A DNA stretch of 51,761 nt from Gemmatimonadota bacterium. GTDB taxonomy: Bacteria > Gemmatimonadota > Gemmatimonadetes > Gemmatimonadales > Gemmatimonadaceae. Position numbers and translations under genes: made by a program. Positions 34,133-42,587 of this stretch are shown piece after piece (positions within the stretch are counted from its first letter, which is position 1; every line of letters starts with the position of its first letter). The DNA lies in contig JANYHJ010000101.1 in NCBI GenBank assembly GCA_025359135.1, forward strand, positions 1 to 51,761, written 5' to 3'. Below the pieces are notes generated by a model that worked only from the letters and a program-made list of their open reading frames with translations, made no database searches and had not been told where the DNA came from.

Positions 34133-35213
34133 CGGACGCCCAGCGCGGCTCACGGCCCTCCGCGCGGCGCTGCTCGCCGAACACCTCGACGGCCTGCTCA
34201 TTTCCTCGCTCGCCAACATCCGGTACCTGACGGGCTTCTCGGGTTCGAATGCGCTGGCGGTGGTGACGGCGAGCGAGTGCCTGCTGATCACGGACATCCG
34301 CTACGACGAGCAGGCGCACGAGGAGGCGGCGGCGGTCTCGCGCGTGGTCATCGAGTCGCAGAGCCTCTGGACGGCGCTCTGGCGCGAGTTGCCGCCGCAG
34401 GGTGGCGTGGAGACGGTGGCGTTCGAGAGCGCGCACATCCTGCACCGCGACTTTGCGCGACTGCTCGAGTCGGGCACGCGGTGGCGCTGGCGGCCGGCGG
34501 TGGAGCTGGTGGAGTCGCTGCGCGTCGTGAAGGACGCCGACGAGGTGGCGCGTCATGCTGAAGCGGGCCGGATCGCGGTGCAGGCGCTGTCGGTGACGCT
34601 GGCGAAGATCCACACCGGAATGACTGAACTCGCCATTGCCGGCGTGCTGGAGAGCGAGCTGCGTCAGGCGGGAAGCGAGGACTTTCCGTTCAAGAGCATC
34701 GTGGCGACGGGACCGCGCTCGGCGCTTCCGCACGCGCGGGCCGGCATGCGCGCGTGGCAGCGCGGGGAGCTGCTCCTCATCGACTTCGGCGCCGTGTACG
34801 ACGGGTATTGCAGCGACGTGACGCGCACCGTGGTGGCGGGACCGGCCACGGAACGCCAGCGGGTGGTGCATGGCATCGTGGCTGGTGCCAACGCAGCAGC
34901 CCGGGCGGGGATCCGGGCCGGGATGACGGGCAAGGATGCCGACGCCTTGGCGAGGCGCTACATTGATGATGCTGGTGAGGGGGCGGCCTTTGGGCACAGT
35001 CTCGGTCACGGGCTCGGCCTCGAGGTTCATGAGGCGCCCCGTCTGAGTCGGTTGTCCGAGAGCCCGTTGCCGGCTGGCGCGGTGGTGACCATCGAACCGG
35101 GCATCTACCATGCGGGCTGGGGCGGCGTCCGGATCGAGGACGACGTGCACCTGACCGCGAGTGGACCCGTCCTACTCACGGATTTCACGCGCGACCTGCT
35201 CGAAGTCGGGTAG
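34125..35213 (+). CDS. Xaa-Pro aminopeptidase (M24 family)
   Basis: The 362-residue enzyme has an N-terminal creatinase-like domain (about 1-130; LISSLANIRYLTGFSGSNA) and a pita-bread catalytic domain. All five metal ligands appear in order: Asp in LLIDFGAVYDG, Asp in YCSDVTRTV, His in FGHSLGHGLGLEVHE, Glu in TIEPGIY and Glu in VRIEDDV. It removes N-terminal residues before proline. In many bacteria this gene stands between aroQ and efp-accB-accC; here efp is absent and accB follows after 21 bases. Confidence 0.92.
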   Translation: MPDGRPARLTALRAALLAEHLDGLLISSLANIRYLTGFSGSNALAVVTASECLLITDIRYDEQAHEEAAAVSRVVIESQSLWTALWRELPPQGGVETVAFESAHILHRDFARLLESGTRWRWRPAVELVESLRVVKDADEVARHAEAGRIAVQALSVTLAKIHTGMTELAIAGVLESELRQAGSEDFPFKSIVATGPRSALPHARAGMRAWQRGELLLIDFGAVYDGYCSDVTRTVVAGPATERQRVVHGIVAGANAAARAGIRAGMTGKDADALARRYIDDAGEGAAFGHSLGHGLGLEVHEAPRLSRLSESPLPAGAVVTIEPGIYHAGWGGVRIEDDVHLTASGPVLLTDFTRDLLEVG

Positions 35214-35234
35214 ATCGCGCCCCACCCCGGAACC

Positions 35235-35720
35235 ATGATAGACCTCCGGTACGTCAAGAAGTTGGTGGAGCTGCTCGACAGTTCGTCCGTCGACTCGATC
35301 GAGATCTCCTCGGACAAGGGGATGAAGCTCCGCATCTCCAAGACCCCCGTCCAGCGCGGCACGGTGCAGATGGCGGCGCCGATGCCGGCGATGATGCCGA
35401 ATCCCGCGACCCGGCAGTCGGGCGAGCATGCCGCGATCGAGGCGGCGCCGGTGGCCAAGGTGGCGCCCGTGGCCGCCCTGCTGGAGGTCAAGTCACCGAT
35501 GGTGGGCACCTACTACTCGAAGCCGGAGCCGAGCGCCAAGTCGTACGTGACGGTCGGGCAGCGCATCGAGAAGGGGCAGACGGTCTGCATCATCGAGGCG
35601 ATGAAGATCATGAACGAGATCGAGTCGGAATTCTCCGGGGTGGTGCGTGAAGTGATGATGCAGGACGCGCAGCCCGTCGAGTTCGGACAGGTCCTGTTCC
35701 GGATCGATCCCAATGGCTAA
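35235..35720 (+). CDS. accB: Biotin carboxyl carrier protein of acetyl-CoA carboxylase
   Basis: AccB carries the biotin that shuttles carboxyl groups for malonyl-CoA synthesis. The 161-residue protein has a conserved N-terminal segment (MIDLRYVKKLVELLDSSS), a Met/Ala/Pro linker (about 45-80) and the C-terminal biotinyl domain with K124 in EAMKIMNEI, the biotin attachment site. The SPMVGTYYSKPEPS thumb region identifies the acetyl-CoA carboxylase carrier. It overlaps pilT by eight bases. Its usual partner accC lies on the far side of pilT. Confidence 0.96.
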   Translation: MIDLRYVKKLVELLDSSSVDSIEISSDKGMKLRISKTPVQRGTVQMAAPMPAMMPNPATRQSGEHAAIEAAPVAKVAPVAALLEVKSPMVGTYYSKPEPSAKSYVTVGQRIEKGQTVCIIEAMKIMNEIESEFSGVVREVMMQDAQPVEFGQVLFRIDPNG

Positions 35721-36894
35721 TCCGCCGCTCGCCTCGGGGAGCCAGTCGGCGCAGGCTGCCCCGGCCGCCAACCAGCCGTACAACTACAAGGCGGTCATGC
35801 AGGAGATGGTGAAGCAGGGGGCGTCGGACCTGCACCTCAAGGTCGGCCGGCCCCCCACGCTGCGCATCAACGGCGAACTGGTGCCGCTGACCTTTCCTCC
35901 GCTGCGGCCGGAAGACCTCAAGAGCATCGCCGAACAGACGATGCCGCCCAAGCAGATCAAGGAATTCTCGGAGCAGAAGGAGGCGGACTTCGCCTTGGGC
36001 GTGCCGGGCATCGGCCGCTTCCGCGTGAACGTCTACCAGCAGCGCGGCACGATCGCCTACGCCTTTCGCGTGATCCCGTTCCAGGCGAAGACGTGCGAGG
36101 AACTCAACCTCCCGAAAATCGTCGAATCGATCGCGCTCAAGCCGCGCGGGCTGATCCTCGTCACCGGCATCACGGGCTCGGGCAAGTCCACCGCGCTCGC
36201 GTCGATGCTGCAGTTCGTGAACGAGCAGCGGCACGCGAACATCATCACGATCGAGGACCCGATCGAGTTCCTGCACCGCGACATCAACTGCCACATCAAC
36301 CAGCGCGAGGTCGGCACCGACACGGGCACGTTCGCGCAGGCGCTGCGGCGCGTGCTGCGGCAGGACCCGGACATCATCCTGATCGGTGAAATCCGCGACA
36401 TCGAGACGCTCGACACCGCGCTCAAGGCCGCGGACACGGGCCACCTCGTGCTCTCGACGCTGCACACGACCGACGCGACGCAGACGATCAACCGCATCCT
36501 CTCGTTCTACCCGCCGCAGGAACAGACCTCGGTGCGCTATGCGCTCTCGAGTGCGTTGCAAGCGGTGGTCTCGTTGCGCCTCGTGCCGCGCAGCGACCGT
36601 CCGGGCCGCGTGCCGGCGTGCGAAGTGCTGATCAACACGGCCGCCGTGCGCGACCAGATCCGCGACATGAATTCCGCGCTCAACATCCCCGACCTGATCA
36701 AGGACGGCCACATCCAGTACGGGATGCAGACGTTCGACCAGAGCATCATGCACTGGTACAAGTCGGGCGCGATCTCGTACGAGAGCGCGGTGTTCTACGC
36801 GAGCAACCCGAGCGAGTTCGCGCTGGCAGTGCAGGGCGTGGCCGGCACCAGCGACCAGACGTTCGCGGGGTTCGGCGGCGACCTCACGGCCTGA
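35713..36894 (+). CDS. pilT: Type IV pilus retraction ATPase PilT
   Basis: PilT is the hexameric ATPase that depolymerises type IV pili for twitching. The 393-residue protein has an N-terminal PAS-like domain (about 25-120; [21 protein letters not shown]), a Walker A GITGSGKS (about 151-158), the Asp box ITIEDPIEF, the Walker B-like [10 protein letters not shown], the His box [11 protein letters not shown], and the PilT-type [10 protein letters not shown] near the end. The first 20 residues are an Ala/Gln-rich extension. No other pilus gene is in the window; it is wedged between accB and accC. Confidence 0.95.
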   Translation: MANPPLASGSQSAQAAPAANQPYNYKAVMQEMVKQGASDLHLKVGRPPTLRINGELVPLTFPPLRPEDLKSIAEQTMPPKQIKEFSEQKEADFALGVPGIGRFRVNVYQQRGTIAYAFRVIPFQAKTCEELNLPKIVESIALKPRGLILVTGITGSGKSTALASMLQFVNEQRHANIITIEDPIEFLHRDINCHINQREVGTDTGTFAQALRRVLRQDPDIILIGEIRDIETLDTALKAADTGHLVLSTLHTTDATQTINRILSFYPPQEQTSVRYALSSALQAVVSLRLVPRSDRPGRVPACEVLINTAAVRDQIRDMNSALNIPDLIKDGHIQYGMQTFDQSIMHWYKSGAISYESAVFYASNPSEFALAVQGVAGTSDQTFAGFGGDLTA

Positions 36895-36910
36895 TCCGGG
36901 GACCACGAGC

Positions 36911-38260
36911 ATGTTCAAGAAGGTCCTGATCGCCAATCGGGGCGAGATCGCGTTGCGCGTCATCCGGGCGTGCCGCGAGCTCGGGGTGCAGACCGTGGCC
37001 GTCTACTCGGAGGCCGACCGCGAGTCGCTGCACGTGCGCTTTGCCGATGACGACGTCTGCATCGGCCCGCCCGCCGGGCGCGATAGCTACCTCAACATTC
37101 CGCGCATCATCGCGGCGGCCGAGATCACGGGCGCGGATGCGATTCATCCGGGCTACGGGTTCCTGGCCGAGAACGCGGAGTTCGCGGAGACATGTGCCGC
37201 GTCGAACATCGCCTTCATCGGGCCGACGCCGGAACAGATCCGCACCATGGGTGACAAGGCCACCGCGCGTCGAACGGCCGTGGCGGCCGGCGTGCCCGTG
37301 GTGCCCGGCACCCCCGGTCCCGTCGAGGATCCCGACGAGGCGCTCGCATTCGCCGTGCAGTCCGGATTCCCCGTCATCATCAAGGCGGCGGCCGGCGGTG
37401 GCGGCAAGGGCATGCGCGTGGCGCGCGACGCCGACGAGTTCATGCGCAACTTCACGCTCGCCCGCCAGGAAGCGCTCTCGGCGTTCGGTAATGGCGACGT
37501 GTACGTGGAGCGCTTCCTGCTCAAGCCGCGACACGTGGAGTTCCAGGTGCTGGGCGACACTCACGGCAACCTGATCCACGTCGGAGAGCGGGACTGCTCG
37601 GTGCAGCGTCGCCACCAGAAGCTGATCGAGGAGGCGCCGTGCCCGGTCATGACGCCGGAACTCCGGCAGCGCATGGGCGACGCGGCGGTGAAGGCGGCCA
37701 AGGCGATCAACTACGTGGGCGCGGGTACGATCGAGATGCTCCTCGACGAGGACGGGACGTTCTTCTTCATGGAGATGAACACCCGCATCCAGGTGGAGCA
37801 CCCGGTGACGGAACAGCTCTACGGCGTGGACCTCGTGAAGGAACAGATCCGCGTCGCGTCCGGCGAGCCGCTCAGCTTCACGGTCCTGCCGCCGATGCGC
37901 GGCCACGTCATCGAGGTGCGCATCAACGCGGAAGATCCGCAGCGCAACTTCCAGCCGAGCCCGGGGCTGATCGAGGTCTTTCATCCGCCCGGCGGTCCGG
38001 GCATTCGCGTCGACACGCACGCCTACGCCGGCTACCGCGTGCCGCCCTACTACGACTCGATGATCGGCAAGCTGATCGTCACGGCCGAGACGCGGCAGGC
38101 GGCAATCAACCGTATGAAGTGGGCGCTCGACCAGTTCGTGGTGCAGGGGCCGACGACCACCATCGCGTTCGCCGGGAAGATCATGAATGATCCGGACTTC
38201 GTGGCCGGTGCCGTGGACACGAAGTGGCTCGAACGGAACTTCGAGCGATTCAAGGATTGA
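36911..38260 (+). CDS. accC: Biotin carboxylase subunit of acetyl-CoA carboxylase
   Basis: AccC carboxylates the biotin on AccB using ATP and bicarbonate. The 449-residue ATP-grasp enzyme starts with [20 protein letters not shown], has the glycine-rich [15 protein letters not shown] loop, the catalytic region [15 protein letters not shown] and the C-terminal domain ending near ERFKD. Length and motifs are normal. It lies 16 bases after pilT, with a Shine-Dalgarno-like GGGGA upstream, and is followed by a hairpin terminator. accA and accD are not in the window. Confidence 0.96.
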   Translation: MFKKVLIANRGEIALRVIRACRELGVQTVAVYSEADRESLHVRFADDDVCIGPPAGRDSYLNIPRIIAAAEITGADAIHPGYGFLAENAEFAETCAASNIAFIGPTPEQIRTMGDKATARRTAVAAGVPVVPGTPGPVEDPDEALAFAVQSGFPVIIKAAAGGGGKGMRVARDADEFMRNFTLARQEALSAFGNGDVYVERFLLKPRHVEFQVLGDTHGNLIHVGERDCSVQRRHQKLIEEAPCPVMTPELRQRMGDAAVKAAKAINYVGAGTIEMLLDEDGTFFFMEMNTRIQVEHPVTEQLYGVDLVKEQIRVASGEPLSFTVLPPMRGHVIEVRINAEDPQRNFQPSPGLIEVFHPPGGPGIRVDTHAYAGYRVPPYYDSMIGKLIVTAETRQAAINRMKWALDQFVVQGPTTTIAFAGKIMNDPDFVAGAVDTKWLERNFERFKD

Positions 38261-38263
38261 TCG

Positions 38264-38294
38264 GAACGCGCGCCGGATGATCTGGTGCGCGTTC
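38264..38294 (+). terminator. Hairpin terminator after accC
   Basis: GAACGCGCGCC (38264-38274) pairs with GGTGCGCGTTC (38284-38294) around a 9-base loop, with one G-U wobble. It begins four bases after the accC stop. The following bases are only mildly T-rich. Confidence 0.65.
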
Positions 38295-38334
38295 GTCGTT
38301 GGCGGTCTGGTCCCCCCCGAGCGAGGTCGTGTTG

Positions 38335-38940
38335 ATGCGAGAGCTGCTCCGTTCCATCGTGCGTCGTCGTGCGATCACGCTGTGCGGGCTCGCCGCCACG
38401 GCGCTGATGGGCGCGTGTACGCCGCCCGCGGCCGCGCCCGCTCCGGTGGCAGCGCGCACGGTGTACCTGGTGCGACACGCCGAGAAGGGCGCGGAGCCGG
38501 CCGCCGACCCGCCGCTCACGCCCGCCGGACAGGCACGGGCCAAGGCGCTCGCCATCGCGCTCGCTGATGCCGGCGTGCGCTCGGTCCTCACCACGCAGCT
38601 GCTGCGCACCCGCGAGACGGCGCGCCCGCTGGCCGAAAAGCTCGGCATCCAGGGCCAGGTGGTGGGGGTGAGCGGCGCCGCGCGCGAGCATGCACAGGCC
38701 GTGGCGGCGGCCGTGAAGGCGCAACCAGCCGGCGCCGTGCTGGTGGTGGGGCATAGCAACACGGTGCCGCTCATCATCGAGGCGCTGGGCGGTCCCGCGA
38801 TGCCGATGATCTGCGACTCGCAGTACGCGAACCTGTTCGTGGTGCAGCTTTGGGCCGACGGCAAGGTGACGCTCGCGCGCACGGAGTATGGGGCGCGGTC
38901 GCCGGAGGATGCGTCGTGCGGCGGGATGCCCCCGAAGTGA
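38335..38940 (+). CDS. Secreted histidine-phosphatase lipoprotein (phosphoglycerate mutase-like)
   Basis: The 201-residue product has an N-terminal lipoprotein signal with lipobox ALMGAC (Cys about 28) followed by an Ala/Pro linker. A small histidine-phosphatase fold comes next: the catalytic RHAEKG (with the phospho-accepting His), PLTPAGQARAKALA, TTQLLRTRETARPLAEKLG and the second active-site His in VVGHSNTVPLI. Similar cytoplasmic proteins are called SixA, but here the enzyme should face the periplasm or outer membrane, so SixA's phospho-His regulatory role cannot be assumed. The substrate is unknown. The ATG at 38335 is chosen for the signal peptide. Confidence 0.85.
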   Translation: MRELLRSIVRRRAITLCGLAATALMGACTPPAAAPAPVAARTVYLVRHAEKGAEPAADPPLTPAGQARAKALAIALADAGVRSVLTTQLLRTRETARPLAEKLGIQGQVVGVSGAAREHAQAVAAAVKAQPAGAVLVVGHSNTVPLIIEALGGPAMPMICDSQYANLFVVQLWADGKVTLARTEYGARSPEDASCGGMPPK

Positions 38941-38981
38941 TCGTGCTGGCATGGGGCGCCTTCCGGCTCGCCGAACCAGCC

Positions 38982-39027
38982 CGACGGCTCGCCGTCGCGG
39001 TGTGAGGCTGGGCGGCCCTTCGGCCGC
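38982..39027. repeat. Two small hairpins in the gap before ftsK
   Basis: CGACGG (38982-38987) pairs with CCGTCG (38992-38997) around CTCG, and GCGGCC (39012-39017) pairs with GGCCGC (39022-39027) around CTTC. With the larger hairpin at 39045 they fill most of the 155-base gap. They could be structured RNA or chance palindromes in GC-rich DNA. Confidence 0.5.
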
Positions 39028-39044
39028 GAATGCCGACGGGCGAT

Positions 39045-39084
39045 GGCCCGGGGCAGGGCGCGTGACGCCCTCCCGTCCCGGGCC
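39045..39084 (+). terminator. Large hairpin ending 11 bases before ftsK
   Basis: GGCCCGGG (39045-39052) pairs with CCCGGGCC (39077-39084), and inside it GGGCG (39056-39060) pairs with CGCCC (39066-39070) with an internal bulge. GTCTTATTCT follows, a weak T-rich tail that also holds a -10-like TATTCT (39089-39094). It is a plausible terminator for the phosphatase gene. Confidence 0.55.
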
Positions 39085-39095
39085 GTCTTATTCTC

Positions 39096-41597
39096 GTGAC
39101 TGACCCTGCCCTGAAGGACGCTCCGGCCAAGCCGCGGCGCCGCGCCTCCGCGACCGAGGATCTGCCTCGCTCGCGTGCGAGTCGCGCGGAACTGGACGTG
39201 CTGGGCGCTGCGGAACCGCCGCCGGACCCGCGCAAGCAGCGCCTCGTGCGCGAGATCGCCGGCATCGGGCTGCTGCTCGCGGCGATCTTCGTGGCCGGTG
39301 CGCTCGCCTTCGAACGCGATGCGGCATCGTGCACCCAGGGATCCGGAGTCTTCGGACCCGTCGGGTCATGCCTGCGCGCGGGCCTGTTCGCGCTGCTTGG
39401 CGCCCCGGCGGCTGCGCTGCTGCCGCTGCTGCCGCTCGTGCACGGCCTGCGCCTGCTCGGCCGTATCGCGGAGCGCCCGGATCGCTCGTGGCTCGTGTGC
39501 CTGGGCGGTGCCGTGGTGCTCGTGCCGGTGGCCATCGGGCTCTTCCGTGGCGCGCCCATTGCGGTGGACGCGTGGGCGGGACTCTGGGGCAACTTCGCGG
39601 CGTATTACATGAGCGCGGCGATCGGCCGTGCGGGGGCGTGGATTGCCCTGCTGCTCGCGGGCAGCGCACTCACTGCGTGGACGCTCTGGTGGAACCCCGT
39701 GCGTCTGGTGGTGGGTGGGCGTCATGCTGCGCGCGCAGAAGAAGCGCCGCGCGTCTCGAACGCCGCAACCGTCGCCGCACTCGCACTGGAACCGGATCCA
39801 GACGAGATGCCGGGGGTGGATCCGGCGCTCGTGCGCGAGATGGTCGGCACCCCGATCCTCACACTCATGAAGCCGGAGCCCGAGGCCGTCGCCCACGACG
39901 TGGACGCGACCGGGGCCCCCAAGTCCGAGCGCAAGAAGCGCGAGAAGAAGGCGAAGTCGGAGGTGATGGCCGAGCATGATGCGGCCGTGGTCGCCTCGAT
40001 CGAGACCGCGGCGGTGGCTGAGCAGACGGACGTGCTCGATCACGAACTGCCGAGCTCGGCGCTGCTTGACCCGCCGCCGCCGGGGAAGGGGGACGCTGGC
40101 GAGCGCGAGCTGGACGTGATGGGCGCGAAGCTCATGGATGCGTTGCGCACCTTCAAGGTCGAGGGTGACCTCGTGGCGCGCACGACTGGCCCGACCGTGA
40201 CGCAGTTCGAGATCGTGCCCGCGCCCGGCGTGAAGGTGCGGCAGATCGGCAACTTGTCGAACGACTTGGCGCTCGCGATGCGCGCGCCGTCGATCCGCAT
40301 TGTCGCGCCGATTCCCGGACGCGGCGCGGTCGGCGTCGAGGTGCCGAATCCCGAGAAGGAGATGGTCGCCTTCCGCGAGATGATCGAGTCGAAGGAGTTC
40401 GCGCACGCACGCGCCGCGTTGCCGATTGCCCTCGGCAAGGACCTCGAGGGCAAGGTGGTCGTGGCCGACCTGGCGAAGATGCCGCACCTGCTGATTGCCG
40501 GCGCCACCGGCTCGGGCAAGTCGGTGTGCGTGAACACCATCATCACGAGTCTCGTCTACCGCCACACGCCCGAAACGCTGCGTTTCCTGATGGTCGACCC
40601 GAAGATGGTCGAGCTGTCGGTGTACAACACGCTGCCGCACCTTCGCCACAAGGTGATCACGGACAACCGTGACGCCGCGGCCGTACTCAAATGGGCCGTG
40701 ATCGAGATGCAGGAGCGCTACGCGCTGCTCGCCGCGAACGGCTGTCGCAACATCCAGGACTTCAACCGTCGCGTGCAGGAGAATGCGCCCCTCAAGCGCC
40801 CGAAGACGGACGGCGTAGCGTTCGAGGAGCTCGCGTACACGGGCCGGATCCTGCCGTACATCGTCGTGGTCATCGACGAGATGGCCGATCTCATGATGAC
40901 GGTGCAGGGCGAAGTGGAAACACCGATCGCGATGCTCGCGCAGAAGGCGCGCGCCATCGGCATTCACCTCATCCTCGCCACCCAGCGGCCCTCGGTGAAC
41001 GTCATCACCGGTCTCATCAAGGCGAACTTTCCCAGTCGCATCGCGTTCCGCGTGGCGAGCCAGATCGACTCGCGCACCATTCTCGATGGCGCGGGCGCCG
41101 AAGCGCTGCTCGGCAACGGGGACATGCTGTTCATTCCGCCCGGCAAGTCGGAGGCGAGCCGCCTGCAGGGGGCGTACCTCTCGAGCGACGAGACCGAGCG
41201 GCTCATGAAGTGGTACGACGACCGTCGTCAGGCCCGCCGCAAGGCGCTCGAGGCGCAGGGACTCATGGCCATCGAGGCAACCGCCGACGAACCGGACGTG
41301 CTCGAAATGGTGCGCGCGCGAGAGGCGGCGGAGCTGGCGCCGGTCGACGGCGACGGGGAGCAGGCGGCTGCGGATCGCGACAAGGTGTTCCGCGAGGCGG
41401 CGGAGGTCTGCGTGCAGCACCAGCAGGGGAGCACGTCGCTGCTGCAGCGGCGGCTCAACGTCGGCTACGGACGAGCGGCGCGCATCATCGACCAGCTGCA
41501 CGCGGCCGGGATCCTCGGGCCGCCGAATGGCAGCAAGCCGCGCGACGTGCTGGTGGGGCTGGAGGATCTGGAGCGGCTCGCGCCCCGGTCGACGTAA
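39096..41597 (+). CDS. ftsK: DNA translocase FtsK
   Basis: FtsK pumps chromosome ends apart at the septum and activates XerCD recombination. The 833-residue protein has an N-terminal membrane domain with about four hydrophobic spans (about 48-200), a Lys/Glu-rich linker (about 205-330), the alpha-beta motor with Walker A GATGSGKS (469-476) and Walker B VVIDEMADLMM (about 590), and a C-terminal winged-helix gamma domain (about 765-825; QGSTSLLQRRLNVGYGRAARI) that reads KOPS sites. The GTG at 39096 has no Shine-Dalgarno; the GTG at 39198 could be the start instead, still leaving the membrane domain. It converges on meh with a 13-base gap. Confidence 0.94.
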   Translation: MTDPALKDAPAKPRRRASATEDLPRSRASRAELDVLGAAEPPPDPRKQRLVREIAGIGLLLAAIFVAGALAFERDAASCTQGSGVFGPVGSCLRAGLFALLGAPAAALLPLLPLVHGLRLLGRIAERPDRSWLVCLGGAVVLVPVAIGLFRGAPIAVDAWAGLWGNFAAYYMSAAIGRAGAWIALLLAGSALTAWTLWWNPVRLVVGGRHAARAEEAPRVSNAATVAALALEPDPDEMPGVDPALVREMVGTPILTLMKPEPEAVAHDVDATGAPKSERKKREKKAKSEVMAEHDAAVVASIETAAVAEQTDVLDHELPSSALLDPPPPGKGDAGERELDVMGAKLMDALRTFKVEGDLVARTTGPTVTQFEIVPAPGVKVRQIGNLSNDLALAMRAPSIRIVAPIPGRGAVGVEVPNPEKEMVAFREMIESKEFAHARAALPIALGKDLEGKVVVADLAKMPHLLIAGATGSGKSVCVNTIITSLVYRHTPETLRFLMVDPKMVELSVYNTLPHLRHKVITDNRDAAAVLKWAVIEMQERYALLAANGCRNIQDFNRRVQENAPLKRPKTDGVAFEELAYTGRILPYIVVVIDEMADLMMTVQGEVETPIAMLAQKARAIGIHLILATQRPSVNVITGLIKANFPSRIAFRVASQIDSRTILDGAGAEALLGNGDMLFIPPGKSEASRLQGAYLSSDETERLMKWYDDRRQARRKALEAQGLMAIEATADEPDVLEMVRAREAAELAPVDGDGEQAAADRDKVFREAAEVCVQHQQGSTSLLQRRLNVGYGRAARIIDQLHAAGILGPPNGSKPRDVLVGLEDLERLAPRST

Positions 41598-41610
41598 GGC
41601 TTGCGCCGGT

Positions 41611-42453
41611 TCAGGCCGACAACGTGGCGGTCGCCGTGACCGCGACGGCGCCGTCCGACCGTACGGCCTCCAGAGCCACCATGTCGCCCGTCCGCGTGCC
41701 CACGAGCCGGAACGGTGCCGTGTCGAACAGGGGTGCGAGCGCCCGGAAGGTGAAGCTCGCGATGCGGCGTCCTGACTCGCGCTCCGCCAACTGTGCGAGG
41801 AGCGCCGCCGTGAGGGGCCCGTTGACGACGAGCCCCGGGTAACCTTCCACGTTCGTTGCGTACGGCCGATCGTAGTGGATGCGGTGGGCGTTGAAGGTGA
41901 GGGCGCTGAAGCGGAAGAGGAGCCGACTGTCGGGGGTCACGACGCGGCTCCACGTGCCCGGCGGCAGTGGTGCCCACTCGACGGTTGCGGGCGCGGGCAC
42001 GGGGGCACTCGGCTCGCGATAGACGATGTCCTGCTCCTCTTCGCGGCAGACGACGCCCTCCTGCACGAAGCGATAGCCAACTCTGACGAACGCGAGCGCG
42101 CCCGACTTGCCGCTCTTGAGTTCGACGTTCCGGATTTCACCGATGCGTTCCGCGGGGGTCGCGAGGCGAAGCGGCGCGTGAACGGTGAGGCGGGCACCGG
42201 CGAACATCCGCCGTGGATACGGAATGGGCGGCATGAACCCTCCGCGTCTCGGGTGGCCGTCGATCGTGAGTTCGGACTGCACGCCACGTGGCAGGAAGTA
42301 GAACCAGTGCCAGGGTACGGGTAGTGCGGCCCCGCTCACGAGATGATCGGGCGTGATCTCGAGCGTGGCGGCGGCCGCGAGCGCCTGTGTCAGGGCGAGG
42401 TCATCGCGGATGATCTCGGTGCGTCCGATCCAGCTCCGGAAGTCGTCGGTCAT
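41611..42453 (-). CDS. meh: Mesaconyl-C4-CoA hydratase (3-methylfumaryl-CoA hydratase, hotdog fold)
   Basis: The predicted reaction is hydration of mesaconyl-C4-CoA to (S)-citramalyl-CoA. The 280-residue protein has two hotdog-like halves: an N-terminal FAS1-type dehydratase domain (about 1-135; WHWFYFLPRGVQSEL, then GGFMPPIPYPRRMF) and a C-terminal domain with the hydratase helix RFSALTFNAHRIHYD and EGYPGLVVNGPLTA. From memory this resembles the Chloroflexus enzyme and fungal/mitochondrial HTD2-type proteins. The specific assignment rests on the divergent neighbours mct, mcl and mch, which supply its substrate and use its product. The ATG at 42453 is preferred to an upstream in-frame ATG that adds a Pro/Arg-rich stretch. 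Confidence 0.82.
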   Translation of the reverse strand: MTDDFRSWIGRTEIIRDDLALTQALAAAATLEITPDHLVSGAALPVPWHWFYFLPRGVQSELTIDGHPRRGGFMPPIPYPRRMFAGARLTVHAPLRLATPAERIGEIRNVELKSGKSGALAFVRVGYRFVQEGVVCREEEQDIVYREPSAPVPAPATVEWAPLPPGTWSRVVTPDSRLLFRFSALTFNAHRIHYDRPYATNVEGYPGLVVNGPLTAALLAQLAERESGRRIASFTFRALAPLFDTAPFRLVGTRTGDMVALEAVRSDGAVAVTATATLSA

Positions 42454-42540
42454 CGCGCGCGGCACCGTCGGGGGAACCCGGATGGCGGCGTGGCGCACCG
42501 GGCGTGGGCTGACGGGAGGCGGAACGCCCCCTGCCCGTCA

Positions 42541-42548
42541 TAAGTTTA
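42541..42548. promoter_or_regulatory. Symmetric -10-like box in the meh/mct divergent region
   Basis: TAAGTTTA is the most AT-rich patch of the 134-base divergent gap. It offers TAAGTT as a -10 for mct (plus) and, on the other strand, TAAACT as a -10 for meh. Expected starts would give leaders of about 35 bases (mct) and about 80 bases (meh). No strong -35 is seen on either side. Confidence 0.4.
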
Positions 42549-42587
42549 CCCTTCGACTCCACGTCTGCATCGCCCACGAGGTCGGAT

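Noticed and set aside
39366..41501. 711-codon minus-strand frame opposite ftsK
   Set aside because: Composition is the same Arg/His-rich shadow pattern, and ftsK on the plus strand has all expected motifs.
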